NCBI RefSeq assembly: GCF_040546685.1
Contig: NZ_JBEPOH010000002.1
Coordinates: forward strand, 620,001-684,000
From: Variovorax sp. OAS795
Lineage (GTDB): Bacteria > Pseudomonadota > Gammaproteobacteria > Burkholderiales > Burkholderiaceae_C
Direction: 5' to 3'
DNA: 64,000 nucleotides
Shown here: in pieces, positions 61,348 to 64,000 of the stretch
Layout: each line of letters begins with the position of its first letter
Position numbering within the stretch: the first letter of the stretch is position 1
Position numbers and translations under genes: made by a program
Notes under the pieces: generated by a model
The model's database searches: none
Told to the model about the DNA's origin: nothing
The model's input: the letters and a program-made list of their open reading frames with translations, nothing else

Positions 61348-62343
61348 CTATTCCGCGCGCACGCCGTTGCGCCGGGCCACCTCGCCCCAGAGTTTGTAGT
61401 TGGAGCTGGTGAGCTCGGCCAGCCGTTCGGCGCTGCCGCCGCCCACCGTGTCCCCGTTCTTCGCGATCTGCCCGCTGATCGCGGGATCGGCCAGTGCGGC
61501 GTTCATTGCCGCATTCGCCTTCTTGACGACCTCGGCCGGCAGGTTCGGCGGGCCCCACAGTCCCACGAACACCGTCACCGTGAAATCCTTGATGCCGAGC
61601 TCGGCGGCGGTGGGAACGTCGGGCAGCGCAGGAAGCCGCGTGCTTCCGGTCACGAGGATCGGACGCAGCTTGCCGCTCGCGATGAAGGGGATCAGCAAGG
61701 ACGCCGCGTCCATCATGCAGGGCACCTGGTTGCCCACCACGTCCTGGATGGCCGGGGCGCTGCCCTTGTACGGGACATGGCTCATTGCGGGCAGCCCCGT
61801 GCGCTCGCGGAAGTATTCCATCGCCAGGTGCGTGTTGCCGCCGTTGCCCGACGACGCGTAGCTGAAGTTCTTCGTGCTTTCCGCCTTCACCCAGGCGACG
61901 AACTGGGCAAACGTCCTGGCGGGCGACGCGGGGTTGACGCACAGGACCAGTTGCGATTCGAGGATGAGCCCGATCGGGGTGAACTGAGTCGGCACCGGCG
62001 ATGGCGACGCGTAGGTATGCGGGTTGATGGTGAAGCTGGTGTTCGCCACCAGCAGCTTGAAGGGATCGGCGGCTCGCAGCACCTCGGACGCGGCGATGTT
62101 GCCCCCTGCGCCGGGCTTGTTGTCGACCAGGACCGGCTGGCCCAGCGCCGTGGCCATGCCCCTGCTCACGAACCGTGCGCCCGCGTCCGTGAGCCCGCCG
62201 GGCGGATAGCCGACGATGAGCGAGACCGGCTTCGCCGGCCATGGCGAGCCTTGGGCCAGCGCACCGGGGCCGACGGCCGAGAGCGCCGAGCCCGCCGCTG
62301 CCAGTTGGAGGAATTTCCGCCTCGAGGAGGTTTGTTGCGTCAT
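61348..62343 (-). CDS. Bug-family solute-binding protein with Tat-type signal
   Basis: A 331-residue receptor. The start has a twin-arginine signal SRRKFLQLAAAGSALSAV, unlike the Sec signals of the other two Bug proteins here. The Bug signature is LIVGYPPGGLTDAGARFVSR, then VDNKPGAGGNIAASEVLRA. It lies 20 bases after the dehydrogenase gene, so it belongs to the same unit. Ligand unknown, perhaps the hydroxyacid that the pathway oxidises. Confidence 0.9.
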   Translation of the reverse strand: MTQQTSSRRKFLQLAAAGSALSAVGPGALAQGSPWPAKPVSLIVGYPPGGLTDAGARFVSRGMATALGQPVLVDNKPGAGGNIAASEVLRAADPFKLLVANTSFTINPHTYASPSPVPTQFTPIGLILESQLVLCVNPASPARTFAQFVAWVKAESTKNFSYASSGNGGNTHLAMEYFRERTGLPAMSHVPYKGSAPAIQDVVGNQVPCMMDAASLLIPFIASGKLRPILVTGSTRLPALPDVPTAAELGIKDFTVTVFVGLWGPPNLPAEVVKKANAAMNAALADPAISGQIAKNGDTVGGGSAERLAELTSSNYKLWGEVARRNGVRAE

Positions 62344-62363
62344 TTCTGCTTTCTTTCGCTCGT

Positions 62364-63329
62364 TCAGGAAGCCGCGGCCTGCCGCTTGTGCGCCGCGAGC
62401 GCCATCAGGCGGCGGTCCCGCCACGCGGACCGCGCGCCGATGTCGGCAACGTCGAGCTGCTTGCGGCGTTCGCCGTCGACGCGCGCCACCGTCTCGTCGG
62501 CCCAGCCGAAGGGCCGGACACCGGCCATGGCTTCGCGGTTCTGCGTGCCGTAGCGCGCGGCGTAGTCCTTCACGCCGGCGGGCGCATTGAGGTCGATGGT
62601 TTCGAACGGGCCCATGAAGGACCAGCGCAACGCCAGCCCGTCCTTGAGCACCTTGTCGATGTCTTCGGCGCTCGCGAGCCCCTGCTCGAAGAGCGTGAAG
62701 CATTCGTTGAGCACGGCCGCCTGCACGCGGTTGAGCAGGAAGCCGTCGATCTCGCGCGACAGCGTCACCGGCGTCTGGCCCGCGGCCGCATAGATCGCAT
62801 GCGCCCGCGCCATGGCCCCGGGGTCGGTCCACGGCGCGGGGCACAGCTCGACCAGCGGCACCAGGTACGGCGGATTGGTCGGGTGGCCCACCAGGCAGCG
62901 CGCGCGGCCCGGCAGATGCTCGGTGAAGGTGGACGCGGGCAGCCAGGAGGTGGAGCTTGCCAGCACCGCATCGGGCGGCGCCAGCGCATCGAGCTGCGCA
63001 AAGATGGCCGTCTTGGCTTCCACCGTTTCGCGGATGTTCTCCTGGACGATGACCACGCCGCGCAGCGCCGCGGCCAGGTCGGGTTCGCAATGGATGCGCG
63101 CCAGCACCGCCGCGGGTGCATCGTCAAGCAGGCCGAAGCCGTCCAGCTCCTGCAGCCGCTCGGCGATGTAGGCCAGGCTCGCCTGCATGGTGGCCGCATC
63201 CGCGTCGTGCAGCCGCACGGGATGCCCGGCCCGCGCAAAGACGATGGCCCAGGCGCGGCCGATCAGGCCCGCGCCGACGATGGCCACTGGCTGGTCCTGC
63301 TTGTTCGAGATGACTTCTGACGCACTCAT
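62364..63329 (-). CDS. 3-hydroxyacyl-CoA-dehydrogenase-fold enzyme, lambda-crystallin/L-gulonate 3-dehydrogenase type
   Basis: A 321-residue NAD-dependent dehydrogenase. The Rossmann motif VAIVGAGLIGRAWAIVFARAG starts near residue 15, the catalytic region is CLVGHPTNPPYLVPLVEL (His-Pro), then EIDGFLLNRVQAAVLNE and LRWSFMGPFETIDLN. Closest in feel to CRYL1/L-gulonate 3-dehydrogenase and, more distantly, carnitine dehydrogenase; these oxidise a 3-hydroxy acid to a 3-keto acid, the type of substrate BKACE uses. ATG 63329 was chosen over upstream starts that lack homology. Confidence 0.88.
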   Translation of the reverse strand: MSASEVISNKQDQPVAIVGAGLIGRAWAIVFARAGHPVRLHDADAATMQASLAYIAERLQELDGFGLLDDAPAAVLARIHCEPDLAAALRGVVIVQENIRETVEAKTAIFAQLDALAPPDAVLASSTSWLPASTFTEHLPGRARCLVGHPTNPPYLVPLVELCPAPWTDPGAMARAHAIYAAAGQTPVTLSREIDGFLLNRVQAAVLNECFTLFEQGLASAEDIDKVLKDGLALRWSFMGPFETIDLNAPAGVKDYAARYGTQNREAMAGVRPFGWADETVARVDGERRKQLDVADIGARSAWRDRRLMALAAHKRQAAAS

Positions 63330-63368
63330 GGGACGGGCTCCATTTGGATGGGAAAAAAATCCGATGGA

Positions 63369-63393
63369 TGTGATCATATTTACTGTGATCACA
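63369..63393. promoter_or_regulatory. Paired TGTGATCAyA elements in the dehydrogenase/GntR divergent promoter
   Basis: TGTGATCATA at 63369-63378 is followed 15 bases later by the perfect palindrome TGTGATCACA at 63384-63393. They sit between the divergent dehydrogenase (63329) and GntR (63492) genes. The perfect copy also occurs at 59313-59322. The arrangement suggests a GntR/FadR-type operator that controls both operons and the regulator itself. Confidence 0.65.
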
Positions 63394-63491
63394 TATCTTT
63401 ATAGGGAATGCCCTAGGGCCGAAGCCCGGTGACCGGCCGGGCCGGGCTTGTGCTAAAAGATCACAAGGCCGCTTCACTTTCAAGCCACAGC

Positions 63492-64000
63492 ATGGATCTG
63501 TCCAAACTCGTCACCCCCCTGACCCGCCAGACCCTGAGCGGCGATGTCTACAAGCAGCTCAGCGACCTGCTGATGAGCGGGCGCGTCATGCCTGGCGAGC
63601 AGCTGTCGCTTCGCACCATCGCCGAAGGGCTGGGCGTGAGCGTCATGCCGGTGCGCGAAGCCGTTCACCGCCTGCTGTCGGAGAAGGCGCTCGTGCTGTT
63701 GCCCAACCGGGTGCTGCGGGTGCCACGCATGACGGTCAGCCAGTTCCGCGAGATCACGGACATCCGCCTCAACCTCGAAGGCCTGGCCATCGAGCGCGCC
63801 GCGGCGCTGGTCGACGAGCGCGGCCTGCAGGAAATCCAGGGCGCGCATGAGGGCTTCTCCCGCGAGATCCTGGCGAAGAAGCCGAGCGAATCGGCGCTGA
63901 TCGCGCTCAACAAGGAGCTGCACTTCGCCATCTACAGGCAGGCGCGCATGCCGATGCTGCTGGAGATGATCGAGTCGCTGTGGCTGCGCATCGGGCCGAT
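63492..64000 (+). CDS. GntR-family (FCD) transcriptional regulator, cut by window edge
   Basis: The visible 169 residues begin MDLSKLVTPLTRQTLSGDVY, with a winged helix-turn-helix (LRTIAEGLGVSVMPVREAVH, then RLLSEKALV) and the beginning of the FCD effector domain (ITDIRLNLEGLAIERAAALV, ALNKELHFAIYRQ). The FCD domain usually binds a metal and a carboxylate metabolite. It is divergent from the dehydrogenase-Bug unit. It continues beyond the right edge. Confidence 0.9.
   Translation, partial: MDLSKLVTPLTRQTLSGDVYKQLSDLLMSGRVMPGEQLSLRTIAEGLGVSVMPVREAVHRLLSEKALVLLPNRVLRVPRMTVSQFREITDIRLNLEGLAIERAAALVDERGLQEIQGAHEGFSREILAKKPSESALIALNKELHFAIYRQARMPMLLEMIESLWLRIGP

Noticed and set aside
1..64000. 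CRISPR arrays, rRNA or tRNA genes
   Set aside because: No regularly spaced repeats, rRNA signature blocks or cloverleaf-like 70-90 base segments were noticed on either strand; a covariance-model scan would settle tRNAs.

Overview
The window is high-GC DNA from a metabolically versatile betaproteobacterium, most likely a Comamonadaceae/Burkholderiales relative such as Variovorax. This placement is inferred from gene content: three Bug-type (TctC) solute receptors, many LysR/IclR/GntR regulators, BKACE and CaiB enzymes, a cyanide-insensitive bd oxidase, and XDH-family hydroxylases beside catabolic operons. No rRNA, tRNA, CRISPR array or intact mobile element was seen.

Layout. (1) 1-6.6 kb: a pyridine-ring module with CoxG-like and molybdopterin hydroxylase subunits, a Bug receptor, an IclR regulator, 2,5-dihydroxypyridine dioxygenase (nicX) and N-formylmaleamate deformylase (nicD). 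(2) 6.6-11 kb: an accessory patch with a broken VirB11-like conjugation ATPase, a deleted VOC gene, a serine hydrolase, two unknown small proteins, a VOC protein and a methyltransferase. (3) 11.3-22 kb: an amine or amino-alcohol catabolism region with aldehyde dehydrogenase, cupin, two DAO-type FAD oxidoreductases, GNAT, HAD, and a hydroxylysine-kinase-like kinase coupled to an AGXT2L-like ammonio-phospho-lyase, followed by an Lrp regulator. (4) 22-28.4 kb: a CoA-thioester operon (acyl-CoA ligase, hot-dog dehydratase, frameshifted CaiB transferase, Bug) divergent from IclR plus thioesterase, with a perfect 36-bp palindrome between them. (5) 28.5-36.5 kb: amidohydrolase, cioAB with a DUF2474 subunit, a receiver-domain protein, small unknown proteins, LysR/RidA, a lipoprotein and a VOC/AraC pair. 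(6) 37-42 kb: a PaoABC-type periplasmic aldehyde oxidoreductase with an AraC regulator. (7) 42-45.6 kb: an RsbQ-like hydrolase translationally coupled to a PAS histidine kinase, and an Old Yellow Enzyme. (8) 45.7-56.5 kb: one long minus-strand operon with a Liv ABC transporter (receptor gene frameshifted, LivM-LivG fused) followed by SDR, ALDH, AroE-like, FAD-linked 2-hydroxyacid oxidase and GMC oxidoreductase genes, preceded by two identical LacI-type operators. (9) 56.6-64 kb: SMP-30 lactonase, BKACE, SDR, LysR, a degenerate MBL protein, a Bug receptor, a lambda-crystallin-like dehydrogenase and a GntR regulator. Two promoters here share a TGTGATCACA palindrome.

The genes are mostly self-contained catabolic cassettes, each with its own uptake protein and regulator. 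The most original leads are the kinase/phospho-lyase cassette, the RsbQ-PAS-kinase pair, the probable GntR regulon around BKACE/SMP-30, and the palindromic IclR operator. Two genes (caiB-like and livK-like) each carry what looks like one extra base in a short G run, so sequencing error must be excluded before calling them pseudogenes.
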